NCBI RefSeq assembly: GCF_003515685.1
Contig: NZ_QWEG01000006.1
Span: 1-64,000 of the forward strand
Origin: Neobacillus notoginsengisoli
GTDB taxonomy: Bacteria > Bacillota > Bacilli > Bacillales > Cytobacillaceae
Length of the DNA stretch: 64,000 bases
Reading direction: 5' to 3'
The notes beneath the pieces were generated by a model. It had not been told where the DNA came from. It did not search any database and was given only the letters and a program-made list of their open reading frames with translations. This document shows positions 1-10,524 of this stretch, in pieces (the stretch's first letter is position 1; the number at the start of each line of letters is the position of its first letter). Position numbers and translations under genes: made by a program.

Positions 1-125
1 GGTTACGTTGTCACAGGGCTTCAACCTTAGGATTTCTCCACCAGTTGCCTGTCAGCTAATGAGCGTCTTGGTACTTACTCAGATTGGACTTTCACCAATT
101 AGCAATTAACGGCTTGCCTGGGCAC
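1..125 (-). mobile_element. Possible 5' end of a group II intron, cut by the window edge
   Basis: Read on the minus strand, the segment starts near 125 with GTGCCCAGGC and continues with motifs such as GGTGAAAGTCC, GGCAACTGGTG and CCTGTGACAACGTAACC. These resemble the first domain of bacterial group II introns as I remember them. The start lies about 8 bases beyond the T-run of the terminator at 134-156, which fits the insertion habit of class C group II introns. The rest of the element, including any reverse transcriptase gene, would lie outside the window. The 5' end is GTGCC, not the usual GTGYG, so this is a tentative call. Confidence 0.35.
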
Positions 126-133
126 GCGGCAAC

Positions 134-156
134 AAAAAAACGCCCACATAGGGGCG
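134..156 (-). terminator. Rho-independent terminator after yrhC
   Basis: On the minus strand CGCCC-CTATGT-GGGCG forms a 5-bp stem followed directly by seven T. It lies 11 bases past the yrhC stop codon. Confidence 0.8.
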
Positions 157-166
157 CCATTATATA

Positions 167-421
167 TTAGGAGAAATATTCTTCTCCATCCTCATGTTCT
201 AATAACATTTCTCGGTACTCCCTTGATTTTTGCAAAAAGAGAATCGATCCTGCCAGAAAAACGAGTGAGGCCACTGACATGCCAATCTGATCTAGGTGAT
301 TCGCGGATGTAGTAGGGAGAATGGTTCCAAGATAGAAAAATGAGCCGGCTGCCAATAAGACAATGCCAAACCATTTTGTATCGCACATTTTTTCATATAG
401 GTTCTTTGCCTGTTTTTGCAC
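167..421 (-). CDS. yrhC: YrhC-type small membrane protein
   Basis: This gene encodes a protein of about 84 residues with two hydrophobic segments (roughly residues 17-37 and 46-64) and an acidic C-terminus (EHEDGEEYFS). It is recognised as YrhC mainly from length, topology and position as the last gene of the yrrT-mtnN-mccA-mccB-yrhC order known from B. subtilis. The function of YrhC is unknown; it is presumably an inner-membrane protein. A GTG at 421 is preferred because AGG lies 8 bases upstream, while the GTG at 430 overlaps that AGG. A terminator separates it from mccB, so it may be read by read-through or from a weak promoter of its own. Confidence 0.75.
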   Translation of the reverse strand: MQKQAKNLYEKMCDTKWFGIVLLAAGSFFYLGTILPTTSANHLDQIGMSVASLVFLAGSILFLQKSREYREMLLEHEDGEEYFS

Positions 422-534
422 ATCGCTCACCTGCTTTTCTAAAAGAATACTAATCTAATTTAACATATTTATCAGCCTAGTGAGCGATGTAATTATTAAC
501 ATTGTTGGAACATTGTTTAGGTTAGCGTAAAGCT

Positions 535-562
535 AAAGCCGGCCTACGAAAGGGCCGGCTTT
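535..562 (-). terminator. Terminator or attenuator between mccB and yrhC
   Basis: AAAGCCGGCC and GGCCGGCTTT pair around an 8-base loop, a 10-bp GC-rich hairpin just after the mccB stop codon. The T-tract is short, so read-through into yrhC is plausible. Confidence 0.7.
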
Positions 563-571
563 AATAGGGAT

Positions 572-2631
<2,060 letters not shown>

Positions 2632-2657
2632 GTTTCCTCCCCCTGTTCAGTCCCAAA

Positions 2658-3356
2658 TTACTTCGAATAAGCTGATACGATTTTCATTACAAGATTTGCA
2701 GAATTTTGGGCGGCTTTATCAAGATACTGCTCGAAGGAAATGCCCGATTCCTTCCCCGCGATATCGGACAAAGAGCGGATGATGACAAACGGAACATTGA
2801 ACTGGTGTGCCACCTGTGCGACAGCAGCCGCCTCCATCTCAACCGCTTGAAGACCCGTAAATTTCGTCCGCACGTATTCCACTCTTTCAGGGTCATTCAT
2901 GAACGAGTCGCCCGTTGCAATCATGCCTTTGATAATTTGAATTCCTTCAATTTCACTAGCGGCTTTCTCGGCAACCGCAACAAGCTTTTCACCAGGCAAG
3001 TAAGCAGCCGGGAGCTGGGGAACCTGGCCATATTCATAGCCAAAAGCCGTCACATCAACATCATGGTGCCTAACCTCAGAGGAGATGACTACGTCGCCCA
3101 CTTCAAGTGAAGGATCGAAACCACCTGCAGAGCCTGTGTTGATCACCGCGTCAGGCTTGTATTTTTCTAAAAGAATCGTCGTCGACATTGCCGCATTTAC
3201 CTTTCCGATACCAGAGCGGAGCAGGATTACTTCCGTTCCATCCATTTCACCAAAGGTAAATTCACAGCCGGCAACGACTTCCCGGGTTTGGCCTTTTATG
3301 TTACTTCTTAACAGGGACACTTCTTCTTCCATTGCTCCGATTATGGCTATTTTCAT
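2658..3356 (-). CDS. mtnN: 5'-methylthioadenosine/S-adenosylhomocysteine nucleosidase
   Basis: This 232-residue enzyme removes adenine from S-adenosylhomocysteine and methylthioadenosine, feeding the homocysteine supply. The expected acidic catalytic residues are visible at E12 (AMEEEV), E173/E175 ([10 protein letters not shown]) and D198 (SLSDIA), the last being the general acid in this family. The ATG has AAGAGG 7 bases upstream. It sits between yrrT and mccA in one operon, the early step of converting methionine sulfur to cysteine. Confidence 0.95.
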   Translation of the reverse strand: MKIAIIGAMEEEVSLLRSNIKGQTREVVAGCEFTFGEMDGTEVILLRSGIGKVNAAMSTTILLEKYKPDAVINTGSAGGFDPSLEVGDVVISSEVRHHDVDVTAFGYEYGQVPQLPAAYLPGEKLVAVAEKAASEIEGIQIIKGMIATGDSFMNDPERVEYVRTKFTGLQAVEMEAAAVAQVAHQFNVPFVIIRSLSDIAGKESGISFEQYLDKAAQNSANLVMKIVSAYSK

Positions 3357-3369
3357 TCGAATACCTCTT

Positions 3370-4011
3370 TCACTCTTTTTTTATTGCTTCCATAAGCCAG
3401 ACAAACTCATTGCACTTTGTAAAGCTCGAGCGGAAACCGTTTTCTTCAAGCATGTTTTGCAAAATAGGAATCGTTGTATAGTACTCACGCTCAAGATCGG
3501 CAGCCAGGTTATGGAAGCCCTTGTTTTTTGCATCATTGATCGCATTGTTGAAAGCTTCTTTGCTTTCATACATCGTATCCGCAAATACTATTTTACCACC
3601 AACAGGCAAAATTTTGCCATAAAGGGCTATAGCTTCCTTTTTCTCATCATCGGTCAAATGGTGGAATGCGTACGTACTGACGAATGTCCTCGGTTCATCC
3701 AATTCAGGGAAGTTAAGAAAATCCCCATCGAGGATTGAAGCTCTGCCAGACAGCTTCTCTTCCGCAATCTTTCTCATTGCCGGCGATGGCTCAATCCCGG
3801 TGACTTTATGGCCACGTGATAAAAGAAGCATCGTCAGGTTTCCTGTACCCAATCCGAATTCCACGACATGGCCCGCTGCTCGGGAAGCAACTGAATCGAG
3901 TATATCCTCATAACCCCTAAAGACTTCTGCATATTCTTTATCGTGCCCATCAACAGACTGATCATAAGAATCCGCCCAAACCTCAAATAAATCGAGAAAT
4001 TCCCTGCCCAT
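3370..4011 (-). CDS. yrrT: SAM-dependent methyltransferase YrrT
   Basis: This 213-residue class I methyltransferase has the SAM-binding motif [12 protein letters not shown] at residues 49-60 and an acidic residue after strand 2 (GIEPS). It is the first gene of the yrrT-mtnN-mccA-mccB-yrhC operon. Its substrate is not known; the position suggests it generates S-adenosylhomocysteine from SAM for MtnN to process. A promoter and a CymR-like box lie directly upstream. Confidence 0.88.
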   Translation of the reverse strand: MGREFLDLFEVWADSYDQSVDGHDKEYAEVFRGYEDILDSVASRAAGHVVEFGLGTGNLTMLLLSRGHKVTGIEPSPAMRKIAEEKLSGRASILDGDFLNFPELDEPRTFVSTYAFHHLTDDEKKEAIALYGKILPVGGKIVFADTMYESKEAFNNAINDAKNKGFHNLAADLEREYYTTIPILQNMLEENGFRSSFTKCNEFVWLMEAIKKE

Positions 4012-4042
4012 TTATATTCACGCTCCATTTATTTTTAAACAC

Positions 4043-4070
4043 ATAATTCCTATTGATATACTATGATTTA
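4043..4070 (-). promoter_or_regulatory. Probable CymR operator of the yrrT operon
   Basis: On the minus strand TAAATCATAGTATATCAA followed by TAGGAATTAT fits the CymR consensus as I recall it (TAWWNCNNANTNNANNATNGGAATT). It lies just downstream of the predicted -10 box and 32 bases before the yrrT start, a good position for a repressor to block transcription. B. subtilis yrrT is a known CymR target and cymR itself is at 25397-25816. Confidence 0.6.
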
Positions 4071-4087
4071 ATGAAAACCTTGTTCCC

Positions 4088-4116
4088 AATTTACCACATA
4101 TTAGATTACTCTTCAA
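4088..4116 (-). promoter_or_regulatory. SigA-type promoter of yrrT-mtnN-mccAB
   Basis: TTGAAG (4111-4116) and TAAATT (4088-4093) are separated by 17 bases on the minus strand, about 77 bases before yrrT. Confidence 0.6.
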
Positions 4117-4184
4117 CAGGGTGATTGCAAAGAACGTGAGGCTTTCGCTACAATAGACTGGAATATATGGAGAGGATGTCAGCA

Positions 4185-4391
4185 TTGAACCTGAATTTTG
4201 ACTTGTTTGAGGATAAAATTGAATTTTTTGAGGCAACAAACCTGAAGACACTGGAGCAAAAAATTGCTGCGCAAATTGAAACGAATCGAGCGATCATGCT
4301 TCATGTCCAGTCGGTATCCCATCAGATGCATGTGAATGAAAACGGCCAAGCTTATTTCACGGCTGCAGTCCATTTTAAACTAAAAAAATAG
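4185..4391 (+). CDS. yrzA: DUF2536 family protein, YrzA-like
   Basis: This small soluble protein of about 68 residues (NLNFDLFEDKIEFFEA at the start) matches the DUF2536/YrzA family, whose function is unknown. It occupies the same place as yrzA in B. subtilis, divergent from yrrT and convergent with yrrS. The first in-frame ATG (4167) lacks a ribosome site. GGAGAGG at 4169-4175 is spaced 9 bases from a TTG at 4185, which is the more likely start. Confidence 0.75.
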   Translation: MNLNFDLFEDKIEFFEATNLKTLEQKIAAQIETNRAIMLHVQSVSHQMHVNENGQAYFTAAVHFKLKK

Positions 4392-4420
4392 CAGGGGGCG
4401 AAAAATCGCCCCCTGCCTTT
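4391..4420 (+). terminator. Bidirectional terminator between yrzA and yrrS
   Basis: GCAGGGGGCG and CGCCCCCTGC form a 10-bp hairpin followed by CTTTCATTACTTTTT on the plus strand. It begins on the last base of the yrzA stop codon and probably also serves yrrS. Confidence 0.8.
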
Positions 4421-4422
4421 CA

Positions 4423-5097
4423 TTACTTTTTATCATTTTCATATAGCTCTTCAACTTTTACTGGTTTATATCCCTGGCCGTCTACCCATTGAATATAAAC
4501 ACGGTAAGCCTGGTCGCTGCCTTTTGCCGTTACAGTGCCGATGGCTCCTCCTTCGGTGCTCCTGTCTCTTTCAAGCCACCAAGTTGTCATATTGTTTTTA
4601 TCTGTTCCAATGGCTTGCGCAAGTGCATTGTGCATATCATCCCAGTCAGCAGTCCCTTGTTGAACCGTGACTTCGTGAGGACCGGTCTGGCTTGTCCCTG
4701 CTGGCTTCCATCCCGGATTTTCAATCGTGCTCTTTACATTTGGAGAGCTTCCGCCTTCTTGGACAACAGGCTCCGCGGATTCCTCTTCCTCAGCCGTAGA
4801 CTCATCTGACCCGTTTTCATTTTGGTCAGCTTCATTTTCATCGGATTCGTTTTCATTGCTACCGGCCTGCTCCTTGCCTTCACTGGAATTGGGATCAGGT
4901 TTTTTCGCATTGGCCCCTGCCTCTGCTTTTTCAGCTTGTTTTGGTGGAGCCGCATCATCATTATTGGCAAAGATTGAAAAGCCAACCGCCAGGATGAGTA
5001 GAATAACAATGGCAATTAGGCTATTTAATATAATATTTGTCTTTTTTCTTTTTGCGCGGTATCGCGAGCGGGTACCGTTTTGGTATTGATTATCCAT
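4423..5097 (-). CDS. yrrS: YrrS, membrane-anchored DUF1510 protein
   Basis: This 224-residue protein has a basic cytoplasmic N-terminus, one transmembrane segment (about 25-45), a long acidic low-complexity linker rich in N, E, D and S (about 60-115), and a conserved C-terminal domain (DUF1510) outside the membrane. The function is unknown. It lies 68 bases downstream of pbpI, as in B. subtilis, where both are linked to sporulation, so a role with the penicillin-binding protein at the forespore envelope is a fair inference. Confidence 0.85.
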   Translation of the reverse strand: MDNQYQNGTRSRYRAKRKKTNIILNSLIAIVILLILAVGFSIFANNDDAAPPKQAEKAEAGANAKKPDPNSSEGKEQAGSNENESDENEADQNENGSDESTAEEEESAEPVVQEGGSSPNVKSTIENPGWKPAGTSQTGPHEVTVQQGTADWDDMHNALAQAIGTDKNNMTTWWLERDRSTEGGAIGTVTAKGSDQAYRVYIQWVDGQGYKPVKVEELYENDKK

Positions 5098-5165
5098 TCA
5101 CATGGCCTCCCTAAGAAAGATTGTCATTATTTTATCATGAGAAGCCCGAAAGATGAAGGAATAAC

Positions 5166-6926
5166 CTATTCAGCCCGTTGGTCATAAGAGTATAAAAATT
5201 TCACCATATCCGAGAAAAGAGGATTTACCCCGCCTTCATCCTCGAATACATCAAGGTTGACCGCCACAAGTGCGTAGCGCGGCTTGTCGAAAGGAAAATA
5301 GCCTGCAAACCACTTATTGTGGAGCTGCCGGTCTTCTAAAAATCTTCCTGTCTCCGCTGTTCCCGACTTTCCGGCTACCTCATAAGGAAGGCCCGCGAAC
5401 CATCTGCCGGTTCCATTGCTATCTGTGATAACTCTGCGCAGCAGCTTTTGAAGTTCCTGGGCGGTTTCGGGTGCAATGGTTCGACCAGGCAGTGGTTCTT
5501 GTTGAAATGAAAACATTGTAGAACTATTTTTATATTCAATTTCAGATACTGCCCTCACCTGTTCTTTCGCTCCTCCTCTTGCGATGGTTGCCATCATATT
5601 GGCCACTGCGAGTGGTGTCACCCTCACTTCTTTCTGGCCAATTCCAGTCAAAGCCGCAAAGTTCGGATCCTTCCGCTCACTGTCAGTAAGGAAAACCCTC
5701 CCCGGTTCTTCTTCAGGCAATTGGCGAAACCCCGCCATATGATACACATTTCCTTCCCAACCCGCCCTTCCTGTCAAAGAAAGCCGAGTGGCATACTCTT
5801 CAATGAGGCCAGGGTCAATCTTCTGCAAATCTTTCGCCATTTCGGCGAATGCATTGTTGCAGCTCCTGGCAAAACTCTCTTCAAAATTCAGTAAACCGTA
5901 ATTGTATTGTAAATCGCGCTGCCCATTTATCTTCCTGCTGCAATCAAACAATCTTGGTGAATCTGCCAGACCGTTTTCAATCGCGGCCGCGGCGATAACT
6001 GTCTTAAAAACCGATCCAACAATTTGTTCCTTAAGCATAAGATTCGAAAGCCCGCTGCCGCTGAATGGATTTTTTTCATTTGGGTCCGGCCGCGATACCA
6101 TTGCGAGAAGGCTATTAGTCCCCACGTCCAACAAAACAATCCCACCCTTTTTTATACCGTGGGCGTCAGCGAGTTCTTCCGCTTTTTGCTGGATTTTAAG
6201 ATCAAGTGTCATTTTCAGGGTAGCTGGATACAATGAGTTTTCCAGATTCGTGTATTTGACACTGGCGCCGAATAACGGGTTGCCAATCGCATCCACATGA
6301 TATACAAGCTTGGTCTTTCCTTCGCCAACTAAAAATGCATCAAAGCTTTTCTGCAGCCCTGATACGCCAATAATGGTCTTTGATAGCATCTCCTTGTCCG
6401 GATAACGCTCTTTTGCAAGCTTCTCGTTTTCACCCAGCACCCCGACAAGCTGCCTGGCCGGTGCCTTTTCAAGGGCAATTTTCCGCTCAACCGCAAATAC
6501 CCCAGGGACTTTCAGCGAATTGATCGCCTCAATTTGCCATTGTGATAAGACAAAAGGCTGTGATCCCCCGTACATGATTGGCTCTTTAATCCTCTTAATG
6601 GCCTCCAACAATTCACCCTCGTCTATTCCTAAAATGGCAGCGACTTTCTCATGGGGCCAATTTATCTTTTGCAAAAACGGAAAAAGAATAAGGACCGGAA
6701 CTTTTTTGTGCGTTATCAAATTCTCGTTCCGGTCAAGTATGCTTCCCCTACCGTCGTCAATTACTACCTCCTGTGATCTCTGCCTTACACTATCCTCAAC
6801 AAGATTAATATGCCTGGATGTAAAATCCTCCGCCTGCCAAAGCTGGAGCTGCATGAGTCTGAACAGCAGCAGGAAAATTCCCAATATAACTACTGCTCCC
6901 AACTGAATCGTGCGTTTTTTCCACAT
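5166..6926 (-). CDS. pbpI: Class B penicillin-binding protein (transpeptidase) PbpI
   Basis: This is a peptidoglycan cross-linking transpeptidase of 586 residues from the chosen start. It has one N-terminal membrane anchor (about 8-28), a dimerisation domain, and the three penicillin-binding motifs: SVFK at 305-308, SCN at 355-357 and KSG at 520-522. No PASTA domains are seen. An ATG 45 bases further upstream is open, but the ATG at 6926 has GAGGTG 6 bases upstream and puts the anchor at the N-terminus. The ribosome site is buried in a hairpin. The B. subtilis homologue is a sporulation-expressed PBP. Confidence 0.9.
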   Translation of the reverse strand: MWKKRTIQLGAVVILGIFLLLFRLMQLQLWQAEDFTSRHINLVEDSVRQRSQEVVIDDGRGSILDRNENLITHKKVPVLILFPFLQKINWPHEKVAAILGIDEGELLEAIKRIKEPIMYGGSQPFVLSQWQIEAINSLKVPGVFAVERKIALEKAPARQLVGVLGENEKLAKERYPDKEMLSKTIIGVSGLQKSFDAFLVGEGKTKLVYHVDAIGNPLFGASVKYTNLENSLYPATLKMTLDLKIQQKAEELADAHGIKKGGIVLLDVGTNSLLAMVSRPDPNEKNPFSGSGLSNLMLKEQIVGSVFKTVIAAAAIENGLADSPRLFDCSRKINGQRDLQYNYGLLNFEESFARSCNNAFAEMAKDLQKIDPGLIEEYATRLSLTGRAGWEGNVYHMAGFRQLPEEEPGRVFLTDSERKDPNFAALTGIGQKEVRVTPLAVANMMATIARGGAKEQVRAVSEIEYKNSSTMFSFQQEPLPGRTIAPETAQELQKLLRRVITDSNGTGRWFAGLPYEVAGKSGTAETGRFLEDRQLHNKWFAGYFPFDKPRYALVAVNLDVFEDEGGVNPLFSDMVKFLYSYDQRAE

Positions 6927-6931
6927 AAAGA

Positions 6932-6960
6932 ACACCTCGTCACAAGCTTTGACGAGGTGT
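6932..6960 (-). promoter_or_regulatory. Hairpin that covers the pbpI ribosome-binding site
   Basis: ACACCTCGTC and GACGAGGTGT form a perfect 10-bp stem with a 9-base loop. The 3' arm contains GAGGTG, the pbpI ribosome site. The following TTCTTT is too weak for a convincing terminator, although the hairpin could also end greA transcripts. It is 32 bases after the greA stop codon. Confidence 0.65.
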
Positions 6961-6992
6961 CTGTTTTTCAAACGTTTATCTTGGATGGATTG

Positions 6993-7469
6993 TTATTGGA
7001 TGGAGATAATTTTTACAGTCATTTCACCGCCAGGTGTCTGGACGGAAACTGTGTCGCCCACTTTTTTGCCTATCAGGCTTTTTGCGATCGGAGAATCGTT
7101 GGAAATCTTCCCTTCAAACGGATCCGCTTCAGCGCTTCCGACAATGGAATAGGTTTCTTCCTCTCCGTCAGGCAGCTCGACGAATGTAACACGTCTTCCC
7201 AGTGCTACTGCATCGCCGGTTATTTCACTCTCATCAATGATGATTGCGTTTCTGATCATATTTTCTAGGGTTGTAATGCGGCCTTCTACAAAAGCCTGCT
7301 CCTCTTTGGCGGAATCGTACTCGGAGTTTTCGGACAAGTCACCGAAACTGCGTGCGATTTTAATCCGCTCCACTACTTCTTTACGCTTTACCGTCTTGAG
7401 ATTCTCAAGCTCTTGCACCAATTTATCTTTACCTGCTTGTGTCATTGGAAATACTTTTTCAGTTGCCAC
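6993..7469 (-). CDS. greA: Transcription elongation factor GreA
   Basis: GreA binds the secondary channel of RNA polymerase and stimulates cleavage of backtracked RNA. The protein (158 residues) has the N-terminal coiled coil, with [20 protein letters not shown] at the hairpin and the acidic tip, and a C-terminal globular domain ([15 protein letters not shown]). A GTG at 7469 is preferred over one at 7478 because AAGGAG is 8 bases upstream of it. Confidence 0.96.
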   Translation of the reverse strand: MATEKVFPMTQAGKDKLVQELENLKTVKRKEVVERIKIARSFGDLSENSEYDSAKEEQAFVEGRITTLENMIRNAIIIDESEITGDAVALGRRVTFVELPDGEEETYSIVGSAEADPFEGKISNDSPIAKSLIGKKVGDTVSVQTPGGEMTVKIISIQ

Positions 7470-7563
7470 AATGTTCACTCCTTCAAGTCATTACAGTCAA
7501 TGTTTTAATATGTAGATTATTCCCCAATACATATCTAGCGCGTCCTGTTACAGGGCGCGCATC

Positions 7564-7596
7564 AAAAAAATATACATGCAGGCTGCCCTGCCATGA
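7564..7596 (-). terminator. Terminator after udk
   Basis: On the minus strand CAT-G-GCAGG pairs with CCTGC-ATG with one bulged G, followed by GTATATTTTTTT. The 167-base gap between udk and greA also holds an imperfect GC-rich palindrome at 7539-7561 of unknown role. Confidence 0.65.
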
Positions 7597-7645
7597 ATGT
7601 GAATAAAAAGTGCTAAACCGCTTTTCTATTTTCTATGCTATTGTT

Positions 7646-8281
7646 TCACAAAATAGACTTTTGTTCAAGAATCGTTTGAATTTTTGTGACCATTAAATCA
7701 ATTGCAACATAATTGTGTCCGCCTTCCGGTATGATGACATCCGCATACCGTTTTGTCGGCTCGACGAACTGATTGTGCATCGGCCTAACAACATTGACGT
7801 ACTGGCCAATAACAGATTCAACTGTCCTGCCACGCTCTTCGATATCCCTCTGGAGCCTTCTCAAAATCCGGATATCGGCATCCGTGTCGACAAACAACTT
7901 GATATCCATTAGGTTCCGCAAGCGCTCATCTTCCAGAATAAGAATTCCTTCTAGGATGATGACATCCTTTGGTTCTACATGGATGACTTCCTTTGACCTC
8001 GTATGAAGAGCATAATCATACACAGGCTTTTCTATTGGCTCTTTGTTCAAGAGCATCTTTAGATGATCAATCAATAAATCATTGTCGAATGCCAAAGGAT
8101 GGTCATAGTTTGTCTTCAACCGCTCCTCAAATGGCAGGTTGCTCTGGTCTTTGTAGTAATAATCCTGTTCAATCATCAATATTGAATGACCCTTAAAGCT
8201 TTCAAAAATTGCTTTTGTGACCGAGGTTTTACCGGAACCGGAGCCCCCAGCTACCCCAATAACAACTGGTTTGCGTCCCAT
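7646..8281 (-). CDS. udk: Uridine/cytidine kinase
   Basis: This 211-residue enzyme phosphorylates uridine and cytidine with ATP or GTP in pyrimidine salvage. A P-loop ([12 protein letters not shown], about 9-20), [16 protein letters not shown] and YDYALHTR are all hallmarks of bacterial Udk. The stop codon is followed by a terminator. The start follows the trhP2 stop by one base, so it is the last gene of the trmR-trhP1-trhP2-udk unit. Confidence 0.96.
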   Translation of the reverse strand: MGRKPVVIGVAGGSGSGKTSVTKAIFESFKGHSILMIEQDYYYKDQSNLPFEERLKTNYDHPLAFDNDLLIDHLKMLLNKEPIEKPVYDYALHTRSKEVIHVEPKDVIILEGILILEDERLRNLMDIKLFVDTDADIRILRRLQRDIEERGRTVESVIGQYVNVVRPMHNQFVEPTKRYADVIIPEGGHNYVAIDLMVTKIQTILEQKSIL

Positions 8282-8282
8282 C

Positions 8283-9551
8283 TTAGTTCTCCTTCCGCAT
8301 CATGTTGTTCGGGTAAACCGGCTTGTCTAGCTTAAATTTGACAATTTGCAGAGGATGACGGGCGGCATCCAACTCTGTACCGTCTTCATCCCAAATTCTT
8401 TCAATAACAGCGGTGAAATTATTAATTTCCGGACCGAAAAATTCTACTTCATCGCCTGGCTTAAAAAAGTTCCTCTGCTGCAAGGTGACAATTTTGGTTT
8501 CCAGGTCGTACTGAAGTACTAGACCAACGAAATCGAATCTTGTCTTTTTGCTATGATTGCCAAACATCTGCTCTTTATACCCTGGCACTCCTGCAAAGAA
8601 TGCAGGTGCGGTTTCCCTGTTTGCACACTTATCAAGCTCATCAATCCATTCCTGCTTGATCTCAAAGTTGTCCGGATCCGCGCAGTAGGCATCGATTAGT
8701 TTCCTGTACACACTGACAACTGTAGCGACATAGTGTATCGATTTCATCCTGCCTTCTATTTTCAGGCTGTCGATCCCAAGCTCAATCATTTTTGGAATAG
8801 ATTGTAGAAGGTTCAAATCCTTCGGGCTCATTGCAAAAGGTGAATCGTTTTCATCATACATTGGTGTTTCATCGTCGCCATTCAGCCGATATAAATCATA
8901 ATCCCAACGGCATGATTGGCAGCAGCCGCCACGGTTTGAGTCCCTTGCAGTCATATGGTTGCTCAACGTGCATCTTCCTGAATAGGCAATACACATCGCG
9001 CCATGGATAAATGTTTCAATTTCAATGTTCGTTTTTTCTTTCATTTCCCGGATTTCTTCCGCACTCGTTTCCCTGGCAAGCACAACCCGTTCCAACCCTT
9101 CCTCCTGCCAGAATTGGACAGCCTTCCAATTTGAGAGAGATTGCTGAGTGCTTAAGTGGACTTCAATTTCTGGCGCCACTTTTCGACATGTCTCAATAAT
9201 GAGGGGATCGGCAACGATAATTCCGGCAACTCCAGCTTCACTAAGCCCCATTAAATACTCTTCAAGCCCGTCAATATTTTCGTTATGGGCAAAAATATTC
9301 GTTGTAACGTAAATTTTGGCTCCGTATTTGCGGGCAAACTCAACGCCCTCTTTCATTTCTTCAAAAGTGAAATTATCGGCATTTGAGCGGAGGCCATATT
9401 CCTGGCCGCCGATAAAGACGGCATCCGCTCCGTAGCGGACTGCAATTTTTAGCTTCTCCAGATTGCCTGCTGGGGCGAGCAATTCGGGTTTTTTTACAAT
9501 AACCCGTTTCCCGTCAATTATCTCGGATATTTTATCTTTTACAGCGTTCAC
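8283..9551 (-). CDS. trhP2: Peptidase U32-family tRNA hydroxylation protein TrhP2 (YrrO)
   Basis: This 422-residue U32-family protein has the conserved [16 protein letters not shown]-terminus, the cysteine-bearing signature [13 protein letters not shown] and CCQSCRWDY, and a C-terminal beta-barrel domain. B. subtilis YrrO with YrrN is needed for prephenate-dependent 5-hydroxyuridine at tRNA position 34. The cysteines may bind an Fe-S cluster (inference). A GTG at 9551 has GGAGG 9 bases upstream; a TTG two codons earlier is possible. Confidence 0.88.
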   Translation of the reverse strand: MNAVKDKISEIIDGKRVIVKKPELLAPAGNLEKLKIAVRYGADAVFIGGQEYGLRSNADNFTFEEMKEGVEFARKYGAKIYVTTNIFAHNENIDGLEEYLMGLSEAGVAGIIVADPLIIETCRKVAPEIEVHLSTQQSLSNWKAVQFWQEEGLERVVLARETSAEEIREMKEKTNIEIETFIHGAMCIAYSGRCTLSNHMTARDSNRGGCCQSCRWDYDLYRLNGDDETPMYDENDSPFAMSPKDLNLLQSIPKMIELGIDSLKIEGRMKSIHYVATVVSVYRKLIDAYCADPDNFEIKQEWIDELDKCANRETAPAFFAGVPGYKEQMFGNHSKKTRFDFVGLVLQYDLETKIVTLQQRNFFKPGDEVEFFGPEINNFTAVIERIWDEDGTELDAARHPLQIVKFKLDKPVYPNNMMRKEN

Positions 9552-9594
9552 GGCCAACTACCTCCTTTTTCTCGAAGTTGAGCTGAATCCTATA

Positions 9595-10524
9595 TCAATA
9601 AACGGTTTCTTTGAAGAAAAATCCTGTGTCAAGTGGCCTGGATGGCGGCTGGAGTTCCTCTATTTTCTCGAGGAATTCTTCCTTCCTATCGTCATACTTG
9701 TCAGGATCCTCGAAATAAAGGTCAATGGCCTGTCTGTACAGCCGGGTCACTTCAATGATATATTCCGGAGATTTCATGATCCCATCAATTTTAAAGGAAT
9801 CAATCCCTGCATCAAGCATGTCTTCCAGTTCATCTATGATGCAAATGTCGTTTGGGCTCATAATATGCGTTCCATTTGAATCTTCAAAAATAGGATATTT
9901 GGTTCCCCGTTCCTTGTCATGAAGGAACATAACCTTTTCAAGGCGGCGGTTTTCAATTTCCATCTCTTTTCCCTGGTAGAGGAAGTAGTTGCCAAGCAAA
10001 GAACGTTTCGATTGGAACATGCAGCTCATCCCATGGACTTGGACTTCGATCTCCACTTCAGCGTTTTCCTTTATTTCAACAATTGCATCCATATTGATTT
10101 CACGAGCGAGCACTGCTCTTTTCGCGCCTTTCCTACCCCAGTAATTGCACGTATACCAGTTGGTGGCGGTAGTTTCAGTATTCCAATGAAGCTTCAGGTC
10201 CGGTGCTGCTTCACGTGCTGCCATCAATACGGCCGGGTCTCCAAAAGTCACAGCATCCGCGCCTGCTTCTGCCACAAATGCGAGATAATCCGAAAGCTCG
10301 TCCACTTTTTCATTATGGAAAAGTGCATTCATAGAAACATAAACCTTTTTTCCCTTCCCACGGGCAAGGCGGATGGACTCCTTGACCGCTTCCCGGTTAA
10401 ATTCACCGGCAAGCCTTAAAGCGTAGCGTTCCTCACCAATTACAAATGCATCGGCACCCGCTTCGGCAAGCGGTACAATATCTTCAACGCTTGTAGGTGT
10501 TATGAGCAATTCCGGCTTATTCAT
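9595..10524 (-). CDS. trhP1: U32-family tRNA hydroxylation protein TrhP1 (YrrN)
   Basis: This 309-residue U32-family paralogue of the next gene starts with MNKPELLITPTSVED. It keeps the overall fold (VQVHGMSCMFQSKRSLLGNY) but lacks the dense cysteine pattern of TrhP2 and the C-terminal barrel, which fits a division of labour in a TrhP1-TrhP2 pair. It overlaps the 3' end of trmR by 8 bases. AGAGG lies 8 bases before the ATG at 10524. Confidence 0.86.
   Translation of the reverse strand: MNKPELLITPTSVEDIVPLAEAGADAFVIGEERYALRLAGEFNREAVKESIRLARGKGKKVYVSMNALFHNEKVDELSDYLAFVAEAGADAVTFGDPAVLMAAREAAPDLKLHWNTETTATNWYTCNYWGRKGAKRAVLAREINMDAIVEIKENAEVEIEVQVHGMSCMFQSKRSLLGNYFLYQGKEMEIENRRLEKVMFLHDKERGTKYPIFEDSNGTHIMSPNDICIIDELEDMLDAGIDSFKIDGIMKSPEYIIEVTRLYRQAIDLYFEDPDKYDDRKEEFLEKIEELQPPSRPLDTGFFFKETVY

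Noticed and set aside
4423-5097. yrrS as a low-complexity artefact
   Set aside because: The acidic linker is biased, but the membrane anchor, conserved C-terminal domain and place next to pbpI support a real gene.
6932-6960. Strong intrinsic terminator of greA
   Set aside because: The stem is strong but is followed by TTCTTTATG, not a T-run, and its arm holds the pbpI ribosome site; listed as a regulatory hairpin.
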